A stretch of 64,000 bases of DNA from Clostridium aestuarii (GCF_026735135.1 NZ_JAPQER010000007.1:1-64000); one strand, 5' to 3'. Positions 17,878 through 25,666 are shown, counted from the stretch's first letter. Made by a program: numbers and translations. Notes: generated from the letters alone by a model not told the origin.

Positions 17878-18068
17878 TTATTTTCACCATCCTTTACTTT
17901 ACTGCTTCTATATCGTCCGCCAGCCGGTTTTTCAGCGTTAACCAGAACAAACCATGTATTTCCCATTTTTTTAGCTCCCTTAATCCGTCAGGCAGAGCAA
18001 TGGTACACTACCATTCTGTCTGTGATCCCCCAATTTTTCGCTGCTTCTTTTGTCGTTATATAATCCAT
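17874..18068 (-). pseudogene. Excisionase-like HTH gene with in-frame stop
   Basis: The frame begins MDYITTKEAAKNWGITDRM after GGAGGG and continues in the same frame through RIKGAKKMGNTWFV to AEKPAGGRYRSSK. Codon 27 (17988-17990) is TGA, where this widespread 60-70 residue helix-turn-helix/excisionase-like family has a Gly (SAGRI). One base change from GGA explains it. The last codons overlap the response regulator start, so it was the first gene of the cassette operon. Nonsense mutation, readthrough or sequencing error are the choices. Confidence 0.75.
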
Positions 18069-18144
18069 GCTCAATCCCTCCAATGCTCTTAGTATATTTC
18101 TTTTATCCAAAATATACAATTAATTATTATGACTTATTTGTAAT

Positions 18145-18181
18145 CGGTTAATAACTAGTCACCTTGACAAGCTATTAACCG
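18145..18181. promoter_or_regulatory. Long imperfect dyad upstream of the cassette operon
   Basis: CGGTTAATA at 18145 is matched by TATTAACCG ending at 18181. The interior also pairs apart from about two positions, giving a roughly 37-bp dyad. It lies about 80 bp upstream of the broken HTH gene and could be an operator or the old border of the cassette. Confidence 0.4.
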
Positions 18182-18287
18182 AGGATTTAATCCATTTTTT
18201 TTGCTGTTTCTATGATACTATATATAATTACACTTGCTTTTGCACCTCGAACTGTATCTGAAAACAAGAAGTTTTTCTTCTAATTAC

Positions 18288-18406
18288 AAAGGGCTTATTT
18301 TACATATATGCTGTCAGATACAGAGGTGTCAGTAGATTGTTTTGTAAAAAGTGAAACGTTTTTGTAGTTAGGTACTCTTATATAGTGAGAAACATGTTGA
18401 ATAATT
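18288..18406 (+). repeat. Cassette-flanking direct repeat, right copy
   Basis: About 119 bp matching 12472-12606. Here the repeat still stands before its gene (18435) and holds an intact ECF-type promoter, so this is the original context of its right part. Confidence 0.8.
18352..18383 (+). promoter_or_regulatory. ECF-type promoter, site 2
   Basis: TGAAACGTTTTT, 11-nt spacer, CTCTTATAT in 32 nt, identical in both elements to site 1. It lies 52 bp before the secreted-protein gene at 18435. Confidence 0.65.
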
Positions 18407-18434
18407 ACTTTTTAAATTAGAGGGGACTAAAACA

Positions 18435-18890
18435 GTGAACAGAAAAAAACTACTATCATTAACATTAAGTATATGTATTTTAATACAATCATTAAGTTTT
18501 ATTAATGTACAAGCAATAAGTACTAAAAAATCTCTTGAAGTGACTGGAACTGAAAATCCTGATGGGGGATTTTGTCGTGAAAGAGTATATGGAAGCGTAG
18601 TTAAAATTGTAACTATTGGATCAGATAAATTTTCAACAAAAACTGAAGTTATTTTACCAGTTACTATAATGCGTTATAAAACTCCAGCTGGCGTATTTCA
18701 AGAATTTGAAAAAATTTTTGACAAGGATGCTTATTGTACAATAATAGGAGGTTCTTATGATGAAATAACAAGTAGTAAACTTAGAATAAGTAATACTAGA
18801 AACAAAGTAGTAATAGATGGAGATATATATTTAAAACAAGGATATGATAAATCATTCACCTACATAGAATATTTGCCTAAACAATTATAA
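18435..18890 (+). CDS. Secreted protein of unknown function, likely ECF target
   Basis: The 151-residue protein starts at GTG after AGAGGGG and has a clear signal peptide (MNRKKLLSLTLSICILIQSL, with cleavage near VQA/IS). The mature part is beta-rich (KIVTIGSDKFSTKTEVILP, NKVVIDGDIYLKQGY) with two Cys. It stands behind ECF-type promoter site 2. No family recognised. Confidence 0.65.
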   Translation: MNRKKLLSLTLSICILIQSLSFINVQAISTKKSLEVTGTENPDGGFCRERVYGSVVKIVTIGSDKFSTKTEVILPVTIMRYKTPAGVFQEFEKIFDKDAYCTIIGGSYDEITSSKLRISNTRNKVVIDGDIYLKQGYDKSFTYIEYLPKQL

Positions 18891-18946
18891 TAAACTCAGT
18901 CGGTGTAGGGTGTACTACACTAGATATGCAAAGGAGAAATCTTATT

Positions 18947-19329
18947 ATGAAAATAAAAAAATTGAATATCCAACGCCACTCTCAACTATAGAGGATATTG
19001 AAAATGATAATATTGATGTTTTTGTAACATTAGAAGATGAGATGACTTATACACTAACCGTGACAACGCCTAAAAAATTATTATGGTATATGGATAAAGA
19101 AAATGTAAATTGTATGCCTGCAGCTCAACCAGATATAATTGTACGTTCTTTAACAGAAGAAAATATTAGAGAAGCACTTGAATATTTTTCTAAATATGAT
19201 GCATATGATATAAAATTATATTATTTAGCAGGTGAAAAAAGGGGAGGATTAAATATAGAAAATTTTAATAAGTTATTAGAAGTAATTCGTAAAGAGGTAG
19301 ATGAACTATATGAGGAAGATGAGGATTAA
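18947..19329 (+). pseudogene. Frameshifted paralogue of the gene at 19547
   Basis: The body (STIEDIENDNIDVFVTLEDE, TYTLTVTTPKK, PDIIVRSLTEENIREALEYF) closely matches the intact gene at 19547. The ribosome binding site AAGGAG and its ATG at 18947 match too. A poly-A run near 18954-18960 is one base shorter than in the paralogue, so translation from this ATG shifts frame and stops after 14 codons. An upstream GTG at 18910 keeps the body open but has no ribosome binding site and reads through this one. It is either a pseudogene or a slippage-dependent gene. Confidence 0.65.
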
Positions 19330-19352
19330 GTGTAACTGATTTCAAGTTTCAA

Positions 19353-19380
19353 AGTAGCAGAATGGTATTAGACTGCTACT
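19353..19380 (+). terminator. Hairpin repeated at 21786
   Basis: AGTAGCAG and CTGCTACT pair over a 12-nt loop, inside a 55-bp block (TTTCAAGTTTCAAAG through ATTATGTTTTACC) that recurs with changes at 21770-21830. The stem has matching changes in the second copy (AGCAGCAG/CTGCTGCT), which supports a conserved hairpin. Confidence 0.55.
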
Positions 19381-19546
19381 ATTATGTTTTACCTTATAAT
19401 GAAAGTAAAAATGCAATATTATGAACAAATAAAATCTTTATACTAACAATTTAGTATCTATATAAGTTATATAATTTTTTACAAATATACAAGTGCAAAC
19501 CCAGTGCTTTTACGAACTAAATTATAAATAAAAAGGAGATTTGTAC

Positions 19547-19912
19547 ATGAAAATAAAAAGAATTAAATATATGAAACCACTCTCAACTATAGAGGATATT
19601 GAAGATGATACTATTGATATTTTTGTAACATTAGAAGATGAGATGACTTATACATTAACCATGACAACGCCTAAACAGTTAATACAGGACATGGATAATG
19701 AAAATATAAATTATGTTCATATATTTGCACCAGATATAATCGTGCGTTCTTTAACAGAAGAAAATATTAGAGAAGCAGTTGAAACTTTTGCTAAAGATGA
19801 TGCGTATTGGCTAAAATTTTATTATTTAGTAGGTGAAACAAGAGGAGTATTTAGTATAGAAAATTTGAATAAGTCAGTAGAAACAATTCGTAAAGAGAGA
19901 TGCACTAGATGA
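19547..19912 (+). CDS. Hypothetical cytosolic protein, intact copy of a duplicated pair
   Basis: The 121-residue protein from the ATG at 19547 (AAGGAG, 9-nt spacing) has no signal peptide. It contains STIEDIEDDTIDIFVTLEDE, LTMTTPKQLIQDMDNENI, IIVRSLTEENIREAVETF and LKFYYLVGET. The pattern suggests a small alpha/beta fold; I do not recognise a family. It is the in-frame partner of the broken copy 600 bp upstream, so the pair is a tandem duplication. Confidence 0.65.
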   Translation: MKIKRIKYMKPLSTIEDIEDDTIDIFVTLEDEMTYTLTMTTPKQLIQDMDNENINYVHIFAPDIIVRSLTEENIREAVETFAKDDAYWLKFYYLVGETRGVFSIENLNKSVETIRKERCTR

Positions 19913-20025
19913 TGAAGAAGGGGATTAAATAAGGGATGTAGGTTGATTTGTGTAAAACCCAATCAACCTAATTTTGAATTACCGCATTTCTACATATATG
20001 TACACAATAGCAAGGGGTGAAGCAT

Positions 20026-21231
20026 ATGAACAAGCAAATAATTGATGTCGATATAAATAAAATACCTGTTGAATGGAATGAATCAACAAATCCATGTAGT
20101 ATTGGGCCAATGAAGATATATAATGATACTATAATACTTGGGGGAAGATATGGATTGTATCATTTTTATGATAATGAAATACACAGGGTTACTCCAAAAA
20201 CTTTTAGACAATGTTTAATACCATTTTTACAATTCCCATGTACTGATTTAGTCAGACAAATGGATAGTTTATTTTACACTTCATTTATAAATAAAGATGG
20301 TTTTTACCATGTTGCAGTAAATGAATATAATTTTAAAGAAAGAAAAAGAAACTTCCTCTTTTCAATACCTACTTTGTTTTTTTGTGTAAAGGATTATAAA
20401 GATATTGATAATTTATATAATTCTTATAGAACATATTTTAAATATCTAAGCTCAGAATACATATTATTTCATTTTGAACAAAACTTTGATTATGAAAAAG
20501 ATACATATAAAAATAAAATATTTGATGTTAAAAACAAAAGGATATTATCTTTAGATGAAATTAGTTTTAAAATAGAGCAAGCGCAATACATAGAAAATAA
20601 TAAGAATAAATATTTAGTTTTAGAAAATTATGATGGATTAAATTTTAGAGAAGAAAGAGAAGAGTTATTTTTAGAATGTGAAAATCAAGGACAAGAATCA
20701 CCAAATAAGAAACAACTAGTTTTGGTAGATTTAAATAAATTTTTACAAGGGAAATCAAATTATATAGAAAATATACACTCCTGCTTTATAGATAAATCAA
20801 TTAGTTTAGCTGATATTGGAAACAATCACAGTTTTGATATATTGTATCATTTATTAGATTTTAAAGCTAAAAAAAGATTTTTGGTAAAATACAATATATT
20901 AACTAAAAAGAAAGACTATATTTTTATTAAAACTGGATATGATAAAGCTATTATAAATATAAATGAAACCCTGTACTTTATTGATGAAGAAGCTGATGAT
21001 AATATGCTTGTATTGACCAACATTATCAATAATAAAGCAATCAAGATTGATGAAAGTTTAGGACAATTTGATCAATTTATGAATGAAGAAAATGTCATTC
21101 TTCTTGATACTAAATCAAAAGCTTCTTCAACTTATGTATATAATTTAAAGAATAAAAGTACTGAAAAGCTTCAAGGTATATTACATTATTTCAAACAAGA
21201 GGATAAATTTGTTAGAATACTAAAGAGTTAG
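20026..21231 (+). CDS. Hypothetical 401-residue protein, possible beta-propeller
   Basis: The chosen ATG (20026) has AAGGGG 7-8 nt upstream; a GTG nine bases earlier overlaps that site and is unlikely. The protein has no signal peptide and alternates beta-strand and turn units (KIYNDTIILGGRYGLYHFY, SYRTYFKYLSSEYILFHF, AIININETLYFIDEEADD, STYVYNLKNKS), as in a propeller-like repeat, but I see no named motif. The 63 bp around its 3' end are repeated at 24727. Function unknown. Confidence 0.6.
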   Translation: MNKQIIDVDINKIPVEWNESTNPCSIGPMKIYNDTIILGGRYGLYHFYDNEIHRVTPKTFRQCLIPFLQFPCTDLVRQMDSLFYTSFINKDGFYHVAVNEYNFKERKRNFLFSIPTLFFCVKDYKDIDNLYNSYRTYFKYLSSEYILFHFEQNFDYEKDTYKNKIFDVKNKRILSLDEISFKIEQAQYIENNKNKYLVLENYDGLNFREEREELFLECENQGQESPNKKQLVLVDLNKFLQGKSNYIENIHSCFIDKSISLADIGNNHSFDILYHLLDFKAKKRFLVKYNILTKKKDYIFIKTGYDKAIININETLYFIDEEADDNMLVLTNIINNKAIKIDESLGQFDQFMNEENVILLDTKSKASSTYVYNLKNKSTEKLQGILHYFKQEDKFVRILKS

Positions 21232-21285
21232 TTAAAGTTTTCTAATACAAATTTATTCATGTATCATATATGAGGAATACAATAT

Positions 21286-21747
21286 ATGAAGAATTATAAA
21301 ATAGATAAATCAAAAATTTTAAAATTATTTATAGTAATAATAGTATTATCCTTGCTTCATGGATGTTCTAGAGAAACTAGGGGGTTTGGAACACCAGGTA
21401 TTGCAGGATTTACATATGAACAAGCACAAAACGGTAAAAAAATAAAAAAAGATATAATTTCAGATTCGCAAATTAAAGAATTTGACTGTGGAATATTAAG
21501 TGGAACTTATGGGAGTTTTTTTATAGAAGATGATAGTGTTTCATTCACTATACTGAAAGTTAATTTAAAAGATAAAAAAGTTAATTTAAGAGATGGAAAA
21601 AATCATTCATATAAAGGTACTGCTAAATATAAAAACAAGAAATATAGTTTGAATATTATAATAAGGTGGAATGGATTTGGAGCCACGGTATTTGGAACTT
21701 TATATGATAAATCAAATAAAAATGAAATAAAATTTGAGATAAGTTAA
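21286..21747 (+). CDS. Putative lipoprotein
   Basis: The 153-residue protein has a lipoprotein signal peptide ending in the lipobox LLHGC (Cys about residue 27). A small mature domain follows (GILSGTYGSFFIEDD, YSLNIIIRWNGFGATVFGTL). A weak GAGGAA site lies before the ATG. It follows the 401-residue gene by 54 bp. A shrunken copy with an exact 402-nt internal deletion lies at 25735. Function unknown. Confidence 0.7.
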   Translation: MKNYKIDKSKILKLFIVIIVLSLLHGCSRETRGFGTPGIAGFTYEQAQNGKKIKKDIISDSQIKEFDCGILSGTYGSFFIEDDSVSFTILKVNLKDKKVNLRDGKNHSYKGTAKYKNKKYSLNIIIRWNGFGATVFGTLYDKSNKNEIKFEIS

Positions 21748-21785
21748 AAATGCTTGAATTAAAAGTTTGTGATTTCAAGTTTTAA

Positions 21786-21814
21786 AGCAGCAGAATGATT
21801 ATTAGACTGCTGCT
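21786..21814 (+). terminator. Hairpin, second copy of the 19353 element
   Basis: AGCAGCAG and CTGCTGCT pair over a 13-nt loop after the lipoprotein gene and before the convergent integrase remnant, within a 60-bp block shared with 19340-19396. Confidence 0.55.
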
Positions 21815-21822
21815 ATTATGTT

Positions 21823-22339
21823 TTACCCTAAATTACTCCTCAAATAAACTTCTTTTTTTTCATCCTCTGTTATTCCAATATACCTTAGCGTTTCACTTTT
21901 GGATGAATGGTTAAAAATCTGTATTAATAGCTCAAGGGATACCCCCTTGTTATATGCATGGTATCCAAAAGTCTTTCTTAAACTATGGGTACCTATTTCT
22001 CCTGATATTATTTTCCCCTTTTCTACTTTTAAAAATATAGGAATCAAGAGAAACGTTTCTAATTTCTTTTATATAGGATTCAAGGACCTTTTGTACTATG
22101 TGACCTATATAGAATTTTTTAGTTTTGCCTGTCTTTTTTTCACTTATCAAGCAGGAGTCTTTTACATTCCATTCAGGATCTACAAGAACAGAGAATTTTA
22201 GTTTTAGTATATCGCTTATTCTAAGACCTACATTTATACCAAGTACAAATAGAAGTTCATTTCTTGTACTTTGACCTTTTAGCAGCGTTCTCATTTTTTT
22301 TATTAATTTTGGATCTCTTAAGGGTTCAACTGTTTTCAT
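21823..22339 (-). pseudogene. Tyrosine recombinase (integrase), broken
   Basis: From the ATG at 22339 (AAAGG upstream) the frame reads MKTVEPLRDPKLIKKMR, LGINVGLRISDILKL (first catalytic Arg) and SEKKTGKTKKFYI, then stops near 21983. A second frame picks up at GEIGTHSLRKTFGYHAY (second catalytic His/Arg), FNHSS (His) and ETLRYIGI (catalytic Tyr). Between them about 20-30 residues are missing and the frame shifts. The intact family is about 180 residues (short XerC/D-like integrases of clostridia). It is divergent from a truncated sigma gene that abuts it. Confidence 0.85.
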
Positions 22340-22387
22340 TAACTTCATCCTTTCTTTGTATTTGAGAAAATTGCTAATTCCCAAATT

Positions 22388-22865
22388 ACATAAGTATAAA
22401 TACCTTGTGCTAAAAAAAGCCGGACAGTACCATATACCAGGATATGAATATGAGGACCTTGTTCAGCATGGATATCTTTCAATTATAAAAGCAATACATA
22501 TGTACAAGCTTGGTAGCAACTCCTATAATGGATATTTTATAAATACAATCAGTACAAACTTTGCAGCTCTTTTAAAAGGAACTATAAAACACTTAAGAGA
22601 AATTCCTGATGAAAATATAGTTAATAATGATAAAGAATATGAGTTTACTATAGAAGATCAATTGATAGTTTATGAGGAAGTTAAGGAGCTTTATGCTGCT
22701 ATGGATAAACTAGAACCAATAGAAAGAGAAATACTTAATAGATACTATATTAATAATGAAAGCTTTAAAGAAATTGCTTGTGGTATGGAGTGTGACTATA
22801 ATAGAATCACTTATTTGAGAACTAAGGCAATTAATAAGCTTAGTAAGATTATAAAAGGGAAATGA
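22388..22865 (+). pseudogene. Sigma-70 family factor, 5'-truncated copy
   Basis: From YKYLVLKKAGQYHIPGYEYE to the end this is nearly the same protein as the intact sigma factor at 29018 (EDLVQHGYLSIIKAIHMYKL, HLREIPDENI, LNRYYINNESFKEIAC). The first 22 or so codons and the ribosome binding site are gone. The sequence before 22388 belongs to the divergent integrase. A TTG at 22356 keeps the frame open but has no credible ribosome binding site. Confidence 0.8.
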
Positions 22866-22868
22866 TTT

Positions 22869-22906
22869 AAAAAAGTAACTCTAAATATTATTAGAGCTAC
22901 TTTTTT
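22869..22906 (+). terminator. Intrinsic terminator
   Basis: AAAAAAGTA and CTCTAA pair with TTAGAG and TACTTTTTT across a 6-nt loop, one mismatch, ending in a T run after the truncated sigma gene. A related hairpin occurs at about 23714-23750. Confidence 0.75.
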
Positions 22907-22914
22907 ATTATTTA

Positions 22915-23361
22915 TTATACTTTTTTTATAACAGTTATTTTAGAGATTTCATCAATTAATATTAAAATATCTTCAGGAGTTAAATTTTCTAAGTAAATTT
23001 TCACATTGTTTTTAGTATTATATGTTAAATATAATGAATTATTTAACATTAATGCTTTGTTTATTTCAGTCAGTTTAAAGATTTTTTTATAAAACATATT
23101 TATACGAATTTTAATTTCATTTTCATTAGTTTTAACATAAGAAATTTTGTGATAATTAACAAATTCTAATCCAACAAAAAGAATTATTATGCAGTATAAT
23201 AATGCAAAAATAGACATCAATGTTGTAGAAATACTGATAAAACATCTAGTTATTGATATATTTAAATTAAGTATAAATAAAACACTTAAAGTATCTATGC
23301 ATAAGAAACCTATACCTAGTAAAATTAAAGCATTTGATTTTTTAAATTTGAAATCAAGCAT
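22915..23361 (-). CDS. Membrane protein of unknown function, likely ECF target
   Basis: The 148-residue protein has two membrane helices (about 11-32 and 38-66) and then a soluble domain (NYHKISYVKTNENEIKIRIN, LYLTYNTKNNVKIYLENL) that looks like a PH-like fold, as in YdbT/YcxB-type small membrane proteins. No GGAGG is visible. ECF-type promoter site 4 lies 87 bp upstream and points at it. Confidence 0.6.
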   Translation of the reverse strand: MLDFKFKKSNALILLGIGFLCIDTLSVLFILNLNISITRCFISISTTLMSIFALLYCIIILFVGLEFVNYHKISYVKTNENEIKIRINMFYKKIFKLTEINKALMLNNSLYLTYNTKNNVKIYLENLTPEDILILIDEISKITVIKKV

Positions 23362-23447
23362 TTAATAATCACTTACTTTCTTATTTTTTCATAATTATTT
23401 CTCCTTAATTTTTAATATATTGAAACAAATAGCTCTATGTTTTCAAT

Positions 23448-23479
23448 ATATAAGAGAAACAAGATTTAAAAACGTTTCA
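23448..23479 (-). promoter_or_regulatory. ECF-type promoter, site 4
   Basis: On the minus strand TGAAACGTTTTT, 11-nt spacer and CTCTTATAT make 32 nt, with the same elements and spacing as sites 1 and 2. It faces the membrane protein gene starting at 23361. Confidence 0.65.
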
Positions 23480-23579
23480 TTTTTTATAAAAATTTTATTA
23501 TGAGAATAATTTTAAAAATATAAATATAAAGAGTAATGAAGTTACAAAACTTAAGAGAAATTCCTTATGATATGCAGTA

Positions 23580-23709
23580 AGGGGAGAGGCTTATAAGTGA
23601 AAACTTATAAGCCTCGGGGAAAAATCCTAGTTAAAATGAAAATAAGTTTCAATTCAGCAGGTATCTATTACAAATTATTTCCAGAGAAATAAAAAATATT
23701 CAAAGATTG
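23580..23709 (+). repeat. Sigma-associated structured repeat, copy 1
   Basis: A 130-bp element with the 11-bp hairpin GGCTTATAAGT/ACTTATAAGCC, then TCGGGG, an AT-rich spacer and a second small hairpin TTATTTC/GAAATAA. It is one of four copies (25805, 29575, 29839). It is preceded by AACTTAAGAGAAATTCCT, a short match to the interior of the sigma gene. Confidence 0.75.
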
Positions 23710-23814
23710 AAAAAGTAGTTCTAAATATATAATTTAGAGTTGCTTTTTTTATTAAATAAACGGATTTTTAGTGTATATAGATTTACTGATGTTATACTAT
23801 TTTTATTCAGTTAA

Positions 23815-23866
23815 GGGTTAATATAGTATAATTGAGGTGGATTGTTGATGAAGAATTTAAATAGAT
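23815..23866 (+). promoter_or_regulatory. Shared promoter-leader module, copy 1
   Basis: GGTTAATATAGTATAATTGA followed by GGTGGATTGTTGATGAAGAA matches five other modules (35842, 41998, 50207, 58731, 62062). The core carries a TATAAT -10. It stands before the two small membrane-associated genes at 23893 and 24151. Confidence 0.6.
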
Positions 23867-23892
23867 AACGAACAGAAAGAGGAGTATTTTTT

Positions 23893-24117
23893 ATGAAGAT
23901 TGATAAAGGATTTGAATTTTTTTACAGTAAATTAAGTTACAGAAGAAAATTTATTAGAACTCTTTGGATGATAATTGGTGTTTTAATAATGCCTTTATCA
24001 CTATATTTTTCTAATGTTGATACATATATAAATATTATTATAAGTACTTTAATGTTAATTATATGGAGTATACAACTTTTATATACTTATATGAAATATA
24101 AAAAAGAAAAAAATTAA
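23893..24117 (+). CDS. Small two-helix membrane protein
   Basis: The 74-residue protein has two membrane helices (about 21-40 and 45-65) between basic ends. AGAGGAG lies before the ATG. It is 33 bp upstream of the next gene, with which it probably shares the promoter at 23815. Function unknown. Confidence 0.6.
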   Translation: MKIDKGFEFFYSKLSYRRKFIRTLWMIIGVLIMPLSLYFSNVDTYINIIISTLMLIIWSIQLLYTYMKYKKEKN

Positions 24118-24150
24118 ATACGACTTATCTTTAAATTACGGAGGAATGTA

Positions 24151-24711
24151 ATGAAAAAAAATAAAATATTGATTATAAATTTAGTCCTCTTATTTATTTT
24201 AATATCTGTTTATTTATATACAATGGGTTACAGATTAACTGAGGTTGAAGCAGCAAAAGTACATTTGGGTGTGGGAAAAAATGCACAACTTTTTGAGCAA
24301 GTAAATTATAAATGGGGAACTGTGTGTTTATTTAATACGCCTAAAGGACCACGTACTGCTATAGCAGAAAAATATATGTTTTTATGGAAAACGAGAGTGG
24401 CATTTCATATGACTAATAGCCAAGACTTAATCAAAACAGTTGGTTGGGCAAATAATGAAAAGTGTACAGTTTATGCTGTAGAAAGTACAGATGATAATTT
24501 AGCGTATATTGAAATGGGTTCAGGTTCAGATAGAATTAAAATATACTCAGAAGAGAATGAACCTATGATTTTTCAATGGAGTAAACCTATAAGGTGGAAT
24601 GATTTTAATGGAATTGCTTATTCCAAAAATGGAGAAGCAATTTATGAATTTAGATACCCTAAAGGCAATGTACTAAACATAAGTGAAATACGATGGTTTC
24701 CTATTAAATAA
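24151..24711 (+). CDS. Hypothetical protein with N-terminal anchor
   Basis: The 186-residue protein has an N-terminal anchor (MKKNKILIINLVLLFILISV) and an exported domain (TEVEAAKVHLGVGKNAQLFE, TRVAFHMTNSQDLIKTVGW, IYEFRYPKGN). GGAGG precedes the ATG. It resembles the protein at 50309 in layout and in having the same promoter module upstream, though I see no clear sequence match. Function unknown. Confidence 0.6.
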   Translation: MKKNKILIINLVLLFILISVYLYTMGYRLTEVEAAKVHLGVGKNAQLFEQVNYKWGTVCLFNTPKGPRTAIAEKYMFLWKTRVAFHMTNSQDLIKTVGWANNEKCTVYAVESTDDNLAYIEMGSGSDRIKIYSEENEPMIFQWSKPIRWNDFNGIAYSKNGEAIYEFRYPKGNVLNISEIRWFPIK

Positions 24712-24726
24712 ATTAATTAATGTATA

Positions 24727-24790
24727 TTATATTATTTTAAACAAGAGGATAAATTTGTTAGAATACTGAAGAGTTAGTTAAAGTTTTCTA
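24727..24790 (+). pseudogene. 3'-end fragment of the 401-residue gene
   Basis: These 64 bp match 21181-21243 at about 94 percent by eye (TTTAAACAAGAGGATAAATT, then GAGTTAGTTAAAGTTTTCTA), including the stop codon and downstream bases. No other part of the gene is present. Confidence 0.75.
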
Positions 24791-24842
24791 GTATGATTTT
24801 ATTATAATAGTTCATAATAGCAAAAAATTATTTAAAAAATAA

Positions 24843-25535
24843 TTAATTTTTCAAGTAGTAACTTTCTTCAGGTACTCTTGGATATGCTGCATTTACCCAA
24901 TACTCAGAATCCTTAAAGTATGATTGTTTAAGTTCTATTAATTGAGATATTGTTACACGCTTATAATTATTTTCAATCATATGAAAAAATATTGAATCCC
25001 AAATATGATATAAATCCTCTTGCGTATCCATTCGATTACTATTCCACCTTTTTACAAATACACCTGCTCCCAAACCACATAAAAATGCTGTCTCATGAAT
25101 ATTATTTCTAAAAATGTTATTACATGCAGTGTCACGATTACTTTTAACTTGCTCAACAGTTAAAATATAATCTATTTGTTTGTGATCAGTTGCATCATTG
25201 TATATATTACTATGTATAGTTATAGGCACATTTTTATTTATTATTTTGCCCTTATCTAGCATATTACCATAGTATGCTTTTTGCATATATATAGGTTTAG
25301 AATACATAAACCCACTTATAATTATAGTTATTAAGATAACTAGTACTGTAATTTCTTTTCTTTTTTTCATACCTTTTTTCTTAATTACAATAACTATGAG
25401 TAATACAATTAAAGAGAAAAGACCAAAGAAAACTGATAATATAGTCCATAAAGTACTATTGCAATTATTTTCTTTGGAAATGTCATAACACAATACTATA
25501 GATATAATGCTTATTATTAATAGAGTTATATGCAT
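24843..25535 (-). CDS. Membrane-anchored hypothetical protein
   Basis: The 230-residue protein has three hydrophobic segments (about 2-16, 30-51 and 62-79), then an outside domain (about 85-230) with three Cys and a helical part (HIWDSIFFHMIENNYKRVTI). AGGAGG precedes the start. No family recognised. A 20-bp inverted repeat lies about 80-130 bp upstream. Confidence 0.55.
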   Translation of the reverse strand: MHITLLIISIISIVLCYDISKENNCNSTLWTILSVFFGLFSLIVLLIVIVIKKKGMKKRKEITVLVILITIIISGFMYSKPIYMQKAYYGNMLDKGKIINKNVPITIHSNIYNDATDHKQIDYILTVEQVKSNRDTACNNIFRNNIHETAFLCGLGAGVFVKRWNSNRMDTQEDLYHIWDSIFFHMIENNYKRVTISQLIELKQSYFKDSEYWVNAAYPRVPEESYYLKN

Positions 25536-25612
25536 AAAAAAGCCTCCTTTTGTATTTTTTAAAAAATTTTTGCAGACTTACTTTTTCTTAAAATAGTTTT
25601 GGGATAAAATAC

Positions 25613-25666
25613 ATTCGCTTATTATAATACCATAAATAGAAATTTGTGGTATTATAATAAGCGAAT
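25613..25666. repeat. Perfect 20-bp inverted repeat
   Basis: The arms 25613-25632 (ATTCGCTTATTATAATACCA) and 25647-25666 are perfect complements around a 14-nt loop. There is no T run, and it lies upstream of both flanking features, so it is not an ordinary terminator. It adjoins the deleted lipoprotein copy. Confidence 0.7.

Noticed and set aside
12864-18063. Several open frames of 60-130 codons opposite the ABC and two-component genes
   Set aside because: They are antisense shadows of well-supported genes with clear motifs; higher GC makes long antisense frames common here.
18910-18946. GTG at 18910 as a real start for the frameshifted gene
   Set aside because: It reads through the AAGGAG ribosome binding site and the start codon that match the intact paralogue, and has no site of its own.
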